Of a stretch of DNA of 64,000 nt, positions 21,701 through 32,310 are shown piece by piece. The stretch spans positions 27,773,506 through 27,837,505 of the forward strand of contig NC_059505.1 of assembly GCF_914767665.1 (NCBI RefSeq), given 5' to 3'. Below the pieces are notes generated by a model. That model saw only the letters and a program-made list of their open reading frames with translations. It was not told the DNA's origin and made no database searches. Every line of letters begins with the position of its first letter. Within the stretch, counting starts at the first letter, position 1. This stretch comes from Harmonia axyridis. Its lineage: Eukaryota; Arthropoda; Insecta; Coleoptera; Coccinellidae. A program made the position numbers and the translations under genes.

Positions 21701-22930
21701 TGAAATTTCCCCTGGATAGATATCATCCGACACCGAGAATACAATGGAATTTTATTATATGGGCGTTGAAGGTTATGCCAATGTGGTGTCTGTAGCAATT
21801 TCGTATATCTGCTTCAAAATGTTCTCGAATGAAGTTTCAGGATAATGATTCCCGATTACAGATGCTTATGCTCCTAGACATTCCTCTCTCGAATGTTTAG
21901 TGCTCTATTCATGAAACCAAACGCCAGAAAATGAAGGAATTTTGGTGCAATTCGATGGCTATCGTATATACCTACATTATACATTAATTTCCGAATTGAA
22001 TTGAAGTTACGCTCAACCTAAAACGTTTTAAGCACAATCAAATGACTACATTACATGTGATCATGTAGAAAATCCACAATAAATGTGATAATAAGAATAT
22101 CGAATAATACTCAAGAATTATAAAAACAATATCAATCATATTCAGTAATCTCTCACCTAGAGAGGTCTATAACCTTTTGGAAACACAAAATAAGACACAG
22201 CGATTCTTTATTTTCATGGAGAATTTGGGAGAAACACTGGGAAAGTTATGAATCCATATGAGAGTCGGAAAATTTCTAAGAGATAATTTTCATTATCCCA
22301 ATTTGTAAACACTATATTCTAGAATCATGTATGTTTCAGTTTGAAAATACTGAGGAGATATTTCTATTGACATGAATTTATAACTAGTATAACAATTTTT
22401 TCTTGAATTTAAAAACATAAAATTAATTTATTACTTCACAAGAAAAAATGGTACATCTTTAAAATATTCTGTCTAATGTAATGTTATACTATTAGCATCC
22501 ATGGAATCAAAATTAGAAAAAGGACAACTGTCTAAATTCCCGCAATCATAGTTCTAATTATGTCTAATTTTGATTGTTATTATACCTACTTTGATCCTAG
22601 AGTATTGAAAAATGCAATGTAGTTCAAGCCTGATTTATATGGAATGGTCAATAGGAATGAATGATGTTGAACTAAGTTTAATTAATTCGCCCAATTCAAA
22701 AAATCTATAATAGATTTTTCATTTCATCGTAGAATATAAGTAGATACAAGGGCATTTCCAGTACCTCTGAGTACATTTACATGCTTACATGAAATTTTCC
22801 GTATGCACGCCTTCTCACATGTCAAACTGAAATAATATGTTATTGACAGTTCTCTAGAAATCGCAAATTGTTTCTATATTTCCTTAGCAACGATGTAAGT
22901 AGTGCTTGTTTTGTGACAATATTTAGATAT
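18790..22930. other. Four kilobases without a supported gene
   Basis: An ACAGGGTGTT motif at about 19,182 followed by moderately GC-rich sequence to 19,400 may be an old DNA-element end. A 50-codon frame (20,370-20,522) and a 67-codon minus frame (21,530-21,733) have no recognisable features. At 21,267 there is a box-B-like GTTCGAGTCCC, but no tRNA fold. The remainder is AT-rich. Confidence 0.45.
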
Positions 22931-22951
22931 TTTCAGTGAAAATATTGAAAA

Positions 22952-23290
22952 ATGATTTCACCAGAGGACGAAATGTCCTCCGGAGCGGCAGAAGTAAGTG
23001 CGAAATTAGTGCCCAAGAAGTCACGTGACATATTTGAGAATCACTATCGTTTATTTTGCAACTAACGCCAAAAAAAAGTAATAAATGTAAGCGATGATAT
23101 TCTTCTTGTTCATTTGTTACAAAAAAATAAATCCATGAAAGCTTGAACTTTTTAGTCAATATTCTATGTTGAAAAAAGTGAAAGAAAATGTTAATGCTGA
23201 TAATCCAGCAAAAACAAGTGTAATCAAACAAGAAAGTGTTGGTTATACTGTTACTCAACGAAGAAGGACAAGCAGTTAAGTAAAGTACTG
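22952..23290 (+). pseudogene. Possible relic of a tyrosine-recombinase-like (Crypton-type) protein
   Basis: An open frame MISPEDEMSSGAAEVSAK continues LVPKKSRDIFENHYRLFCN. The LVP-KS-x-x-x-F-E-x-x-Y-x-x-F-C pattern resembles the N-terminus of insect proteins with a SAM-like integrase domain. After a stop, further frames give possible continuation (DDILLV, then Lys-rich sequence ending QRRRTSS). All pieces are broken by stops. The resemblance is from memory of the family and is not strong. Confidence 0.3.
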
Positions 23291-23399
23291 GGTTATCCAT
23301 GTCTTTATCCGTATTTCACAGTCGTGTTCCAATGACATATGCCCAACAGAACTGTCATCCAAGCGTCATGTGTTCAGTAAGTTCAGTTGGAGGTTAGCC

Positions 23400-23960
23400 T
23401 TAGCCATCTACTGTTAAACGTGTGTCAATAGTGAAAACCAACTACAACAATTATGATACAGTAGTTTGTAGTGAGTACGTGCATTACGGGGACATTATCG
23501 TCGATATAACCGTCAATCTGATCGTACACTTGGTGAAACAGTGAAATAATTAGAAGATACGGGATCTGTTACAGATGTCTTAAGGCCCATATATCACCCA
23601 AATGTACGCTCAACCGGAAATATTGCTGCTGTAAATGAAGAAGATCCAAATTTATCCATTCCTCGGCGCGCAAAATATTTGGTCCCCTTTTATGACACGC
23701 TATGGAGTATTTTGCGTCTGAATTTGGATCTCCATCCTTATTAGTTCAGTTGACACAAGAACTAAAGCCGGCTGACCATGGAATTCGTTTGAATGACGAT
23801 ATTTAGCATCCAATTTTCTTCAGCACTTGGTGGCTTTGTAAACGAGCAAAATTTTCTCATAAAGGGCAGTGAAAAAACTGCCAAGGGACAACTACATCCA
23901 CAAAAGTCACTGTATTGTATGGTGTGCAATTTGATCTGATATTGATGTTTCACCTTTCAT
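23400..23960 (+). pseudogene. Mariner-superfamily transposase relic (N-terminal and central part)
   Basis: In sequence order the frames show HYRRYNRQSDRTLGETVK (helix-turn-helix region), EDTGSVTDV, HHPNVRSTGNIAAVNE-like sequence, DPNLSIPRRAKYL, LVQLTQELKPADHGIRLN, then GGFVNEQNFLIKGSE and LHPQK. This is the order of the insect family that carries the SDEAHF and WFQQDGAT blocks. The first catalytic block (SDEAHF) is deleted and there are several stops. It resembles the copy at 61,432-63,026 in type but is more decayed. Confidence 0.65.
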
Positions 23961-24529
23961 TTCGCTTAATGACTAAGTCACAAAATTCAATGACCCGCTT
24001 ACGTGATACAAACAGTACAAAAATTATTTTGTTATGAATATTGATCTGCAATATTGTTTGCTCAGAATTGACTATTTTTATTCGTGGAACTCGAACATAT
24101 TTTAGGAATCCTACGAAAGGGTTATTGGAGTAGTCTGTGACTTTTGGAAAACACAGAAATAAACTAAAATTAGATGTTTCGATAACTTAAATTTGCCATT
24201 TCAAAAAATGTAATCAATTTGAAGTTGGAAATGTTATTGGTTTATGGATTTCTCAACAATTCCAACGAAATTTAATTTTAATTCATGAAATGTAAAATTT
24301 AATTATCCAAACATCGAATTTTAGTTTCTTTTTGTGTTTTTCGGAAGTCACAGACTACTCCACACAGTCAGAAATTGCGGTTTTTCCTCATTTGAAGTTC
24401 TTTCTCCATAACTCTTGAATTATTCATTTCAGGTACGTGGTTTGCTGAAGTATCCCCACTATTTTTGTATAATCACTGAAATAATGTAAAATATAGGTTC
24501 TAATTTTAAAATCTTGAGTTTTAATTTGA
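23961..24529. other. AT-rich stretch
   Basis: No gene was recognised. Two copies of the motif TTTTGGAAAACACAGAAA / CGGAAGTCACAGACTACTCC lie in opposite orientation at about 24,130-24,160 and 24,330-24,365, the likely TIRs (AGTAGTCTGTGACTT) of a small element of about 230 bp. Confidence 0.5.
24130..24362. mobile_element. Small foldback/MITE with AGTAGTCTGTGACTT ends
   Basis: The bases GAGTAGTCTGTGACTTTTGG at about 24,130-24,149 are mirrored at about 24,339-24,361 (TCGGAAGTCACAGACTACTC). Inner sequences (AACTAAAATTAGATGTTTCGATAA against ATCGAATTTTAGTTTC) are also inverted, so the element is about 230 bp with long imperfect arms. Confidence 0.65.
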
Positions 24530-24886
24530 GTTGTCCAAGTTCATGATCTTCTTATAAAAACCCTGTACATTTTTGATCCAAACTACAAACAGTCTTTTAA
24601 TACTACGAATTTGCAGAATTGAAATTGAAAAAGGTTTTTTGAAAAAAAAATTTTCTGCAGAGATATTCAAAAAAATGTGAGTCCCCGTCGACACCATTTT
24701 TGCATAAAAATCCTAATAATTCATGAACCGTTGAGTTTTTAGCCAAGGTATGGCATATGTCCATCAAAAAAGCTATATTAAATTATGCAATAATATACTG
24801 GGTCTGCCATTTGAACTAGGGGAGTTTTAGTCTGTTTCCGGTATAACCGGAAATTGTTGAGATCTGAAAGTATTTCAGAAAGAAAG
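24530..24886 (+). repeat. Dispersed repeat family B, copy 2 (truncated by an insertion)
   Basis: It matches the copy at 5,036-5,462 from AATTCATGAACCGTTG through GTTTCCGGTATAACCGG and GAGATCTGAAA to GAAAGAT. It then stops abruptly at the tail of the minus-strand retroelement at 24,887. The rest of the repeat was not found beyond the neighbouring elements. Confidence 0.7.
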
Positions 24887-25604
24887 ATAATAATGATAAT
24901 AAAAATATTAGTGCCTTTATTGTAAGAAAAAAAATACATGATATAACGGGCGAAGTCTAGCTTAAGCTTCTCCACTCAACCCCAAAATAAAAAAAAAACA
25001 AAAATCCAGAAAAATTCTAACAGAAAATAGATAAAAAAAACAATAATCTTGAAACAGCAATGAGAACAACTTAACATATCATCTCTTCCCTTAAATATCT
25101 TTCCCTCAAAATTTTTCTCAATGATCTCACAGAGTGCATTCCACATGAAATCAAATAAATATTATGTACCTTCACTGCATTGTAAGTGAAGGAACGCTGA
25201 AACATGGCTGAACCGAATCTAGGCAACGCTAGCCTTTGTCCATGCCTAATTGCAACCTCATGAACATCACGCCTAAAAATTAGCTTTTCCCTCAAATAGG
25301 GAGGAATAGAGGAATTCAACATTTTTTGTGTAGTCATCGTCATCTGAAGCCAAAAAATATCCTCGACCCGGAGCCACGCAAGTTGATATATTCTAATACT
25401 TATTCCCCTATCATACTTTCTCAAGCCGAAGATGAACCGACAGCACGTGTTCTGTACCTTCTGTAATCTATACCTCGAAACAGAATCAAGACAAGAATAA
25501 AATATTGTCAATCCATAGTTCAATTTGGACAACACTAATGACTGACAGAGATACTTTCGCGAGGAGAAGTCCAAAAAAAGTCTCTGCCGATATAAATGAC
25601 GCAG
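24887..25604 (-). mobile_element. 5'-truncated non-LTR retrotransposon, minus strand
   Basis: On minus, about 175 codons encode the C-terminal part of a reverse transcriptase (LRHLYRQRLFLDFSR, then KYLCQSLVLSKLNYG, then VQNTCCRFIFGLRKYDRG). After the stop near 25,071 come a 3' UTR, AATAAA at about 24,913 and a (TTATCAT)n-type tail. All catalytic motifs are missing because of 5' truncation. It lies head to head with the plus-strand element that follows. Confidence 0.8.
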
Positions 25605-25650
25605 TGCAAGAAACGGTGCTGATAAATAACGAAAATATTAATCTCTGTTT

Positions 25651-27067
25651 ATGATGAATTCTTCGAGTGATGGTGAATACTCTGAAATGGAGATTGAAGA
25701 CAATGGAGAATGGAGAAAAGTGCGCCACAAAAGAAAGAGGAATAGAGATCCAAATTCGCCCACTCAGCTAAATCCCAACAAAAAACAATTTCCGCCTGTA
25801 CAAGAAATTCCTAACATAATAATGTCACCTCCTATCAATTATCGGAGCCATGTGAGGCCCACAAAAAATTATCAAACAACAGAAGGGAATTCCTCTATTC
25901 ACACACACGTTCAAAATAACTCTCCAGATACACTGCAAGCCACTATTATTGAATCAACAAAACTAATCAACAAAAGAAACTATTCCGCGAAAATGAAAGA
26001 AATTACTAATAAACAATATAAGCACTTATTTCATATAAAAACTGCTGAATCCTTATTACGCAAAGATCTTTCCAACATATGGGAAGGAGAGTACCCAAAC
26101 TCAGAAGATTCTATTCTATCAACAAAACAAGGATTTCTACTTAAAACCAATCAGAATAAATAATGACTTAATAGTGGTTACCCTCAATAAACTTGTCGCA
26201 GAAGAAAAAATTCAAAATTTTAAAGAAACACATCCATCCCAAAATAAAACCAACACAACAACCAGAGAATTTTATGCTTCATACAGTGTAGTGGTTGGTT
26301 CGGTTGAACTTGATATTTCAGAAATAGAAATCAGCGAATATCTCCATCGCATGCAGGTGGAACATAGATATTGTAAACGAATTATAGCTAGAGCAACAAA
26401 TAAACCAACCTTGATGATTCGAATTATAACACCCTGCTTAAAATCATCTGAGAGACTACTAAATGAAGGGTTATTCTACAAGCACAGATATTACCCAGTA
26501 TATCCTAGCAATCCACCTGCACCAATCCCACAACCTTGCTCCCGTTGCCAATCTTTTGCACACACTCGAGAAAATTGCACCAGTCCCATCAAATGCACCA
26601 AATGTGAAGGCTCTCATCATTACAGCAAGTGTAGCAGTCAACTTCTTCCAAAGTACGTTTCATGTGGCTCAGAGGATCACGCAGCTTGGTCGCTAAAATG
26701 CCCCCGTAGACCAACGAAACCGATAGATGGCATACCCAATAGCCAAATAAAACCCCTCAACAAAAAGTCTATGGAAATCGATAAAGAAATAAAGAAAAAC
26801 ACAAAATTACATTCAGTCATAACGATACATGACATGATAATCGACACATACATACACAAATTGAACAAAAATAAAAATACAAACAGGGAAGAACTAATTG
26901 CCAAACTTAGGAAAAGATTTGTTGACCAATACTCAATCGATACAGTGGCCCATTTTTCAGGAAACAGGCTTTATCTTCTAATGTTCGATCTGGAAAGTCC
27001 TTCATCGATTTCACCCACACAACCCATCGGAGGAGGTATAAACATGCAAGTTCATGTCGAAACTTAG
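25651..27067 (+). pseudogene. Jockey ORF1 (gag-like nucleic-acid-binding protein), one frameshift
   Basis: The first segment (25,651-26,163, 170 residues, starting MMNSSSDGEYSEMEIED) is acidic and then very basic. A one-base indel near 26,130-26,140 shifts the frame; the second frame continues PIRINNDLIVVTLNK and runs to 27,067. That part contains three retroviral-type zinc knuckles in a row: CSRCQSFAHTRENC, CTKCEGSHHYSKC and CVSCGSEDHAAWSLKC. Such proteins coat element RNA and bring it to the target site. The C-terminus is Lys/Asn-rich and overlaps the start of ORF2. Apart from the indel it would be about 465 residues, usual for this clade. An assembly error at the indel would make the element intact. 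Confidence 0.8.
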
Positions 27068-29762
27068 GATTATGTACGCCAACCTCAACAGCTATACACC
27101 AAGAAAACACCTCATAAACAATATCCTTGAGAGGCACGAGATAAACTGCGCCCTTTTTGTTGAAACAAAAACAAAAGAAAATACCAACACGAAATATAGA
27201 AACTGGGATATAATACATAGAAATGGGATAGTCGTCAACAAGAATACTCGTGGTGGAAGTCTAATTCAGACACATCCTGGTTTAAGGATGACTAGAGAAA
27301 ATCCCCCAAAAATGAACAACCCTTTGAACGAAGCAACTCACTTTTCAATCCCCTTTCTTGAAGATAAGCTTCACATTTTTCTGGTGTATTGCCATCCAAA
27401 TTCTACTATCGAACAAACCATCTTCAACAAAGTTTGCCTCTACAAATATTCCATGATAATTGGAGATCTTAATGTCAACCCCAGAAAAGACAAGCAGATA
27501 ACTGAATTTTTAAAGAAAGCTCCATTCAAAATGGCTAATACACCTCCAACATTCAGAATGGCCAACAATCCAGATACTACCCCTGATCGTGTGATATATA
27601 CCAGAAACATGGAGAATAATATACAGTCAATAATAACACACCCTGATCTCGGTACTGAACATGATGCCATCGAAATTTATATTGATTTGAACAAACCAAT
27701 CCTTCAGGAGTACCCAGCAAGAAAGAACATAAGGAAATGTAACATGGAAAAACTGAATGACGATTTAGTAACTTACGTCAATGGAGTTTTAAAAGAACCT
27801 ATAACACAGCAAAAAATTTTCCAATTCAGCTCTATTCTGACATCTCTAGTGCATGAAAACAGCCCTGACCTCCGAACCAAATATTATGTACATGAATTAC
27901 CACCATACATCATCAAACTAATAAAGAAAAAGAGGAAAATGCATAGAGATTATCTAAGAAGCCCCAGTACTGAAGTCAAAAAGGAGATCAATTACTTTAA
28001 CAAAAATATCCAGACCCTGATACAACAATATAAAGAGCATAAGTGGATGGCAGTTTGCGATGAAATAAATGATAGTAGACGAAGTGATTATTGGAAACAA
28101 ATAAAGAAATTGACTCGATATAATGAAACTCGAAATACTGGACCAAACGAAGAAAACAACACTTTATATTCAACAAATGAAGAAAAAGCAGAAATCTTTG
28201 CGACATATTACAAGGACACATTCAGTGAGAAAAGCACTCCACAATATGACAAACAAAAGTATGATGATGTAAACAAGTGGTATACAGACTATTTTCGAAG
28301 TGAGCCAGTAATGGAGTTGATGTGCTTGGAGGAGGAACTTTATTATGAAACAATGTACAAAGGAAAAAGCACAGCACCAGGACACGACAATATCACCAAA
28401 GAACTTTTGCGCAAACTGAACCCAACTGTACACGAATATCTCATCAAAATCTACGAGTTCTGTATCAATTCACACTACTTTCCTAATGAATGGAAACACG
28501 GAATAATCATCACGATTCCAAAATCCAATACTGCAGGTCGTGCATTGGGAAGTTATCGTCCAATTACGCTATTACCTGTTTTGGGTAAACATCTTGAACA
28601 AATAATAAATAAACTTGTTCAAATGGAAGTCAGCCTCAAAATTCCAAACTATCAATTCGGGTTTAAGGAAGGGAATTCAACCATTCATCCGTTAACTTTA
28701 CTAACTACGAATGTCCAGGTGAACCGTTTAATGGGAAATCACAGTGCTGCTTTATTCCTGGATATTACAAAAGCTTTTGATAGCATTTGGCATAGGGGTC
28801 TTCTATACAAGCTTAAATTGTTGGAATGCCCAGCGCACTTAATCTGGCTCATAAGAGCCTACCTGATGAATCGCACCTTCCAGGTGAGAGTGAATGGCTG
28901 CTTATCTACAATATTTCACAGTGAACAGGGTGTTCCACAAGGCTCTCCACTTGCAACACTGCTTAGTAAGGTTTATTTGTTTGACATCTATAACCAAAAC
29001 CCCAAGCACTTTGACAAAAACCTGTATGTGCTGCAATTCGCTGACGACCACACACTCATTAGTCACAACAAAACTCTAAGAAAAACAATAGACAATCTGC
29101 AGCTGCTACTAGATTCGATATTAACATGGTTCAACACATGGAGGCTACGTATAAACCCAGAAAAATCTCAGTTTGTCATATTTCATCACAACATTACTCC
29201 GAACTCGCCTGAACTGGTTCTGGCAAACTCCAACATCGCTTGCAAAAATAGTGCCAAATACCTAGGTGTTGAGCTGGACCACAAATTGTCTCTGATGAGT
29301 CACACAATACACAACAAGAAGAAATGTATCAACAGGAGTAAGCATTTTAGATCATTAACCTACAAAAACAAAGGAATAAGTACCAAAACAGCGGCTCATA
29401 TCTATAAAACAATATGCCGCCCTCTGTTGGAATACTGTCATCCAATCTACATCACCAGTAATAAAACTGTCAGGAAGATCCTTAGTACCGCAGAGACCAC
29501 ATCGCTCAGGGGAATCACTAAAATGAGACACCCCAGGAACTCCTTGTATAACCCTCCCAACAGCCTGTTATACCAGGTGACTAAGATAATGCCAATTGAA
29601 GAACGAATAAAAAATCTCTGGAAAAAGTTCGCGGTGAAGCAGAGTAATACAGATATATTGAAAACCTACATCATTGAAAGAGATCCAAACAGAAGACCCA
29701 ACAGAAAGACACCGCCGAACACCATATGGGAAGAACTCCAAAAGTTGTCCGCAACACCATAG
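27054..29762 (+). CDS. Jockey ORF2: endonuclease and reverse transcriptase
   Basis: This is a complete 902-residue frame starting at an ATG inside the end of ORF1. The endonuclease domain (residues 1-210) keeps the expected catalytic residues: N10/N12 in YANLNS, E37, GDLN at 137-140, TPDR at 176-179 and EHD at 202-204. The reverse transcriptase has YRPITLL (501-507), YQFGF (533-537), the first Asp in LFLDITKAFD (568-577), GVPQGSPL (626-633) and the FADD active site (662-665), followed by the thumb block YLGVELD. The length and motif order equal those of Jockey pol. It nicks target DNA and reverse-transcribes element RNA from the nick. It has no stops or frameshifts and may be active if ORF1 is supplied. 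Confidence 0.9.
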   Translation: MSKLRIMYANLNSYTPRKHLINNILERHEINCALFVETKTKENTNTKYRNWDIIHRNGIVVNKNTRGGSLIQTHPGLRMTRENPPKMNNPLNEATHFSIPFLEDKLHIFLVYCHPNSTIEQTIFNKVCLYKYSMIIGDLNVNPRKDKQITEFLKKAPFKMANTPPTFRMANNPDTTPDRVIYTRNMENNIQSIITHPDLGTEHDAIEIYIDLNKPILQEYPARKNIRKCNMEKLNDDLVTYVNGVLKEPITQQKIFQFSSILTSLVHENSPDLRTKYYVHELPPYIIKLIKKKRKMHRDYLRSPSTEVKKEINYFNKNIQTLIQQYKEHKWMAVCDEINDSRRSDYWKQIKKLTRYNETRNTGPNEENNTLYSTNEEKAEIFATYYKDTFSEKSTPQYDKQKYDDVNKWYTDYFRSEPVMELMCLEEELYYETMYKGKSTAPGHDNITKELLRKLNPTVHEYLIKIYEFCINSHYFPNEWKHGIIITIPKSNTAGRALGSYRPITLLPVLGKHLEQIINKLVQMEVSLKIPNYQFGFKEGNSTIHPLTLLTTNVQVNRLMGNHSAALFLDITKAFDSIWHRGLLYKLKLLECPAHLIWLIRAYLMNRTFQVRVNGCLSTIFHSEQGVPQGSPLATLLSKVYLFDIYNQNPKHFDKNLYVLQFADDHTLISHNKTLRKTIDNLQLLLDSILTWFNTWRLRINPEKSQFVIFHHNITPNSPELVLANSNIACKNSAKYLGVELDHKLSLMSHTIHNKKKCINRSKHFRSLTYKNKGISTKTAAHIYKTICRPLLEYCHPIYITSNKTVRKILSTAETTSLRGITKMRHPRNSLYNPPNSLLYQVTKIMPIEERIKNLWKKFAVKQSNTDILKTYIIERDPNRRPNRKTPPNTIWEELQKLSATP

Positions 29763-29945
29763 TTCACTGTTCATAAGAAACTAAATTTTTTTTTTTTTTT
29801 TTTTACATTTGTATGCAATTAATTTTTTTTTTCAATATTTGTTAACATACCATATTTTGTTTTCAAAACTGGCTGAAGGACTTCGGTCGATGGCCTTTTG
29901 GATTGTTACAATAAAGAACTGTTAATAATAATAATAATATTAAAA

Positions 29946-30624
29946 CCCTATTCAAAACACATATTAAGAAATGAACGGAATATAACCATTTCTTACATTT
30001 CTTACATAAATGGCTACGATTTCATAGTTCGAGGAACATTATCCATTCTCCCCCTTCTCTGGCATAGAACAACATAACGCGACTTTTCCGATTCGCTGGT
30101 AACAAATTGGCGAATGTGCCGGTCTTAAATCACGGCTGTTCTCTTATTAATTATATCGGTAAGTCAAGATTATACCCCATAACCCTCTAGTCTTCCTTTA
30201 CCATCAGAATTAAATCCAGACGTATAATTACAATTCTAATTCCGAAGATTAACAGGGAATGAAATTTTAGTTTATTATTTTGAATCATAAATATTCGTAT
30301 AAGGTGCGCGACTAAGTTCCCCTTGTTTTGTTGGTGGAAATGCAACTTCTTTCAACGTTTGATGATCAAATAGATCATTCAAATTGCTGCTTCTTGCTTC
30401 TTTGTTGACTTTATTTTTGCCGTTTATTCGCGATAATCAAATTGCGGTTTGTTTTGTTTTCAAAATGATGTGTTTTTTTATATTATGTATATTTGTGAAC
30501 ATGATCATGTTTTTTTATATGAAAAAACCCACGCACGGGTTTATCCTTTTGTGGGTATTCCATATTGTTTATCATCTGCTGAAAGACTATTGTTTATTCA
30601 AAATTGAAATTGGTAAATGAATAT
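29946..30624. other. Stretch without a supported gene
   Basis: The segment 30,000-30,190 is somewhat GC-richer (CATTCTCCCCCTTCTCTGG, then ACATAACGCGACTTTTCCG) but no frame or repeat was identified. The remainder is AT-rich. Confidence 0.4.
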
Positions 30625-31826
30625 TATTATGCCCGACTTTTGCCTTTTTGCCTACACGCGTAGGATTTCTCCTCGCCGTCGGCTTCTCACTCCTGGCTAA
30701 GAGGAACATTCACTCAATCCCAGATATTTAAAATATCAGAAGGGTAGAGCTCGGTCGTGTCCGTTCCTTGTGGTCCATCTGGTTCTCGTCGAACTGTGGA
30801 CCTCTCACACGTGATCCTTGGACCTGTCCTTCGCTTCCTAGGAATTTTCTCACCGTCCTTGCAGTACCTAAAAGAACAGCTTTTTGCATTATATTACATA
30901 TATACTCACTAAGTCCCAGTTGCTTGATATTCCTCTTGAGATTTTTGGGCACTATTCCAGTTGTGATAATTGGAATAGTTTTCGTTGATATCATTCCCCA
31001 CTGACGCTTCATCTGAAATTCGAGGTCCCTATATTTTGAAATTTTTTCGTCCTCCTTTTGACGCAGGTTGTTGTTATTTTGTATATTGCTACGTCAACGG
31101 GTAATGCTGTCTTTTGATGTTTATCGACTAGTAATATATATTGTGAGGGACTGTTTTATCAGTCAAAACTGTACGATCCCAGTACAGCTAATAGCGTTCG
31201 TTTTCCAGGATGGTCTCCGGTCGGTACTTGTAATATGGCATTTTTTCAGAATGAATTAGTTTTAATATGGTTGCCAATTCTCGGTGTAGTATCTTTCCTA
31301 CTGCATCGTGTCTCTCTTTATATTCATTTCCTGCAAACATTTGACATCCGTGATATGTTGGATTGTCTCATTTGTTGGTTACCCATATCGGCATCGATGG
31401 TCAGTAACAGTTAGATGCTTTATGATATACCTGCAGTAATTTCTAATTGAAATCACTTGATCTTGGATGGCTAAAAGAAAACCTTCCGTTTCTGGGTACA
31501 TTGCACCTGATGTGAGCTAATAGTTCGACGCTTCAATGTCGACATGATCCTGGTTCACCTCGTTGAAATGTCTTCCATGCAGGGGCTTCTCTCTCCATCT
31601 CTGCAGTTTTTCTTGGTTTGTCTGGTGGTTGTATGAAAATTGCTCCTTTTGAAGTTGTAATGGTGGTGATTCGTCTGCTTCACACAGTATTTCGTAGAAC
31701 TCTGATGTACTTGCTTGATCTCTGAAGTATTCCCGTAGGCTGTCTATCTGCCCACTAGCAAGATCCATGATGTCCGTTAGACCCCTGCCTCCTTTATTTC
31801 TCGGCAGTGTAGTCCTCTCAATGCTA
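30625..31826 (-). pseudogene. Decayed non-LTR retroelement, C-terminal region and 3' end
   Basis: On minus, in order: PRNKGGRGLTDIMDLASGQ, then LREYFRDQ, LQRWREKPLHGRHFNE, YIIKHLTVTDHRC, NETIQHIT, VVPI-like PIITTGIVPKNLKRNIKQLG, and MQKAVLLGTARTVRKFL. This is the ordered C-terminal part of a non-LTR family common in insects and marine animals, including its zinc-finger-like CxxC..H region and the invariant LLGTAR block. The 3' UTR ends CGGGCATAATAATATTC, a typical tail for that family. Many stops and frameshifts interrupt it and the polymerase core is missing. Confidence 0.75.
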
Positions 31827-31914
31827 CTATTATTATAATATTATTAATATTATTATTCATATCATATCATTCAAAGTGCTGCTCATTGTTAGCTTAAACA
31901 TTTTCCCATCTTTC

Positions 31915-32310
31915 TGGTAGAGCTCGAATACCTTTTCGGTAAAAGTGTTCATCTTTTGAGGCTATCCACTGATTACATAAACCATTTTTTGATGTCTTGA
32001 TATAAATGGAACAGCTGATGAGTCAGACCATATACCTCAGATCGAAAAAAGTAATATCTGATGGTGCAATATCTGAGGAATACGGCGGATAATATAGAGG
32101 ACATCCCATTAAGAGTTTCCAAATAAAAATTTTTATTTTGTTAATCGACTTAATAACTACCAGAAGGCGAATTTTGTGATTTTGAAATTTTTTCAATAAA
32201 TTAGCAGCATTTTTTGAGTTATTCCTATGAGGATAATTATACATTATTAAAGAAGTGAAGCGACCTGAAAAGTTGAAGATGAAACAACTGACATAAGCTG
32301 CCATTCACAA
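31915..32310 (-). pseudogene. Mariner transposase C-terminal relic
   Basis: On minus the frames read LYYPPYSSDIAPSDITFF (the third catalytic block PPYSPDLAPSDYHLF, with the catalytic Asp kept), then DIKKWF and FYRKGIRALPERW-like sequence out of frame. There are several frameshifts. Upstream (to 32,310) the frame continues without clear motifs. Confidence 0.65.

Larger units (their letters stand above)
25605..29945 (+). mobile_element. Nearly intact Jockey-clade non-LTR retrotransposon
   Basis: It has two open frames that overlap by 14 bases: a gag-like ORF1 with three zinc knuckles and a full ORF2 with endonuclease and reverse transcriptase. A 3' UTR follows, with A/T-rich runs, AATAAA at about 29,912 and an (AAT)n tail at about 29,924-29,942. 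The 5' UTR is short; the exact start lies between 25,605 and 25,650. ORF1 carries one frameshift, but ORF2 is uninterrupted. No clear target duplication was found. Confidence 0.85.

Noticed and set aside
21530..21733. 67-codon minus-strand frame
   Set aside because: No motif, no convincing start context, and the frames on both strands are equally open.
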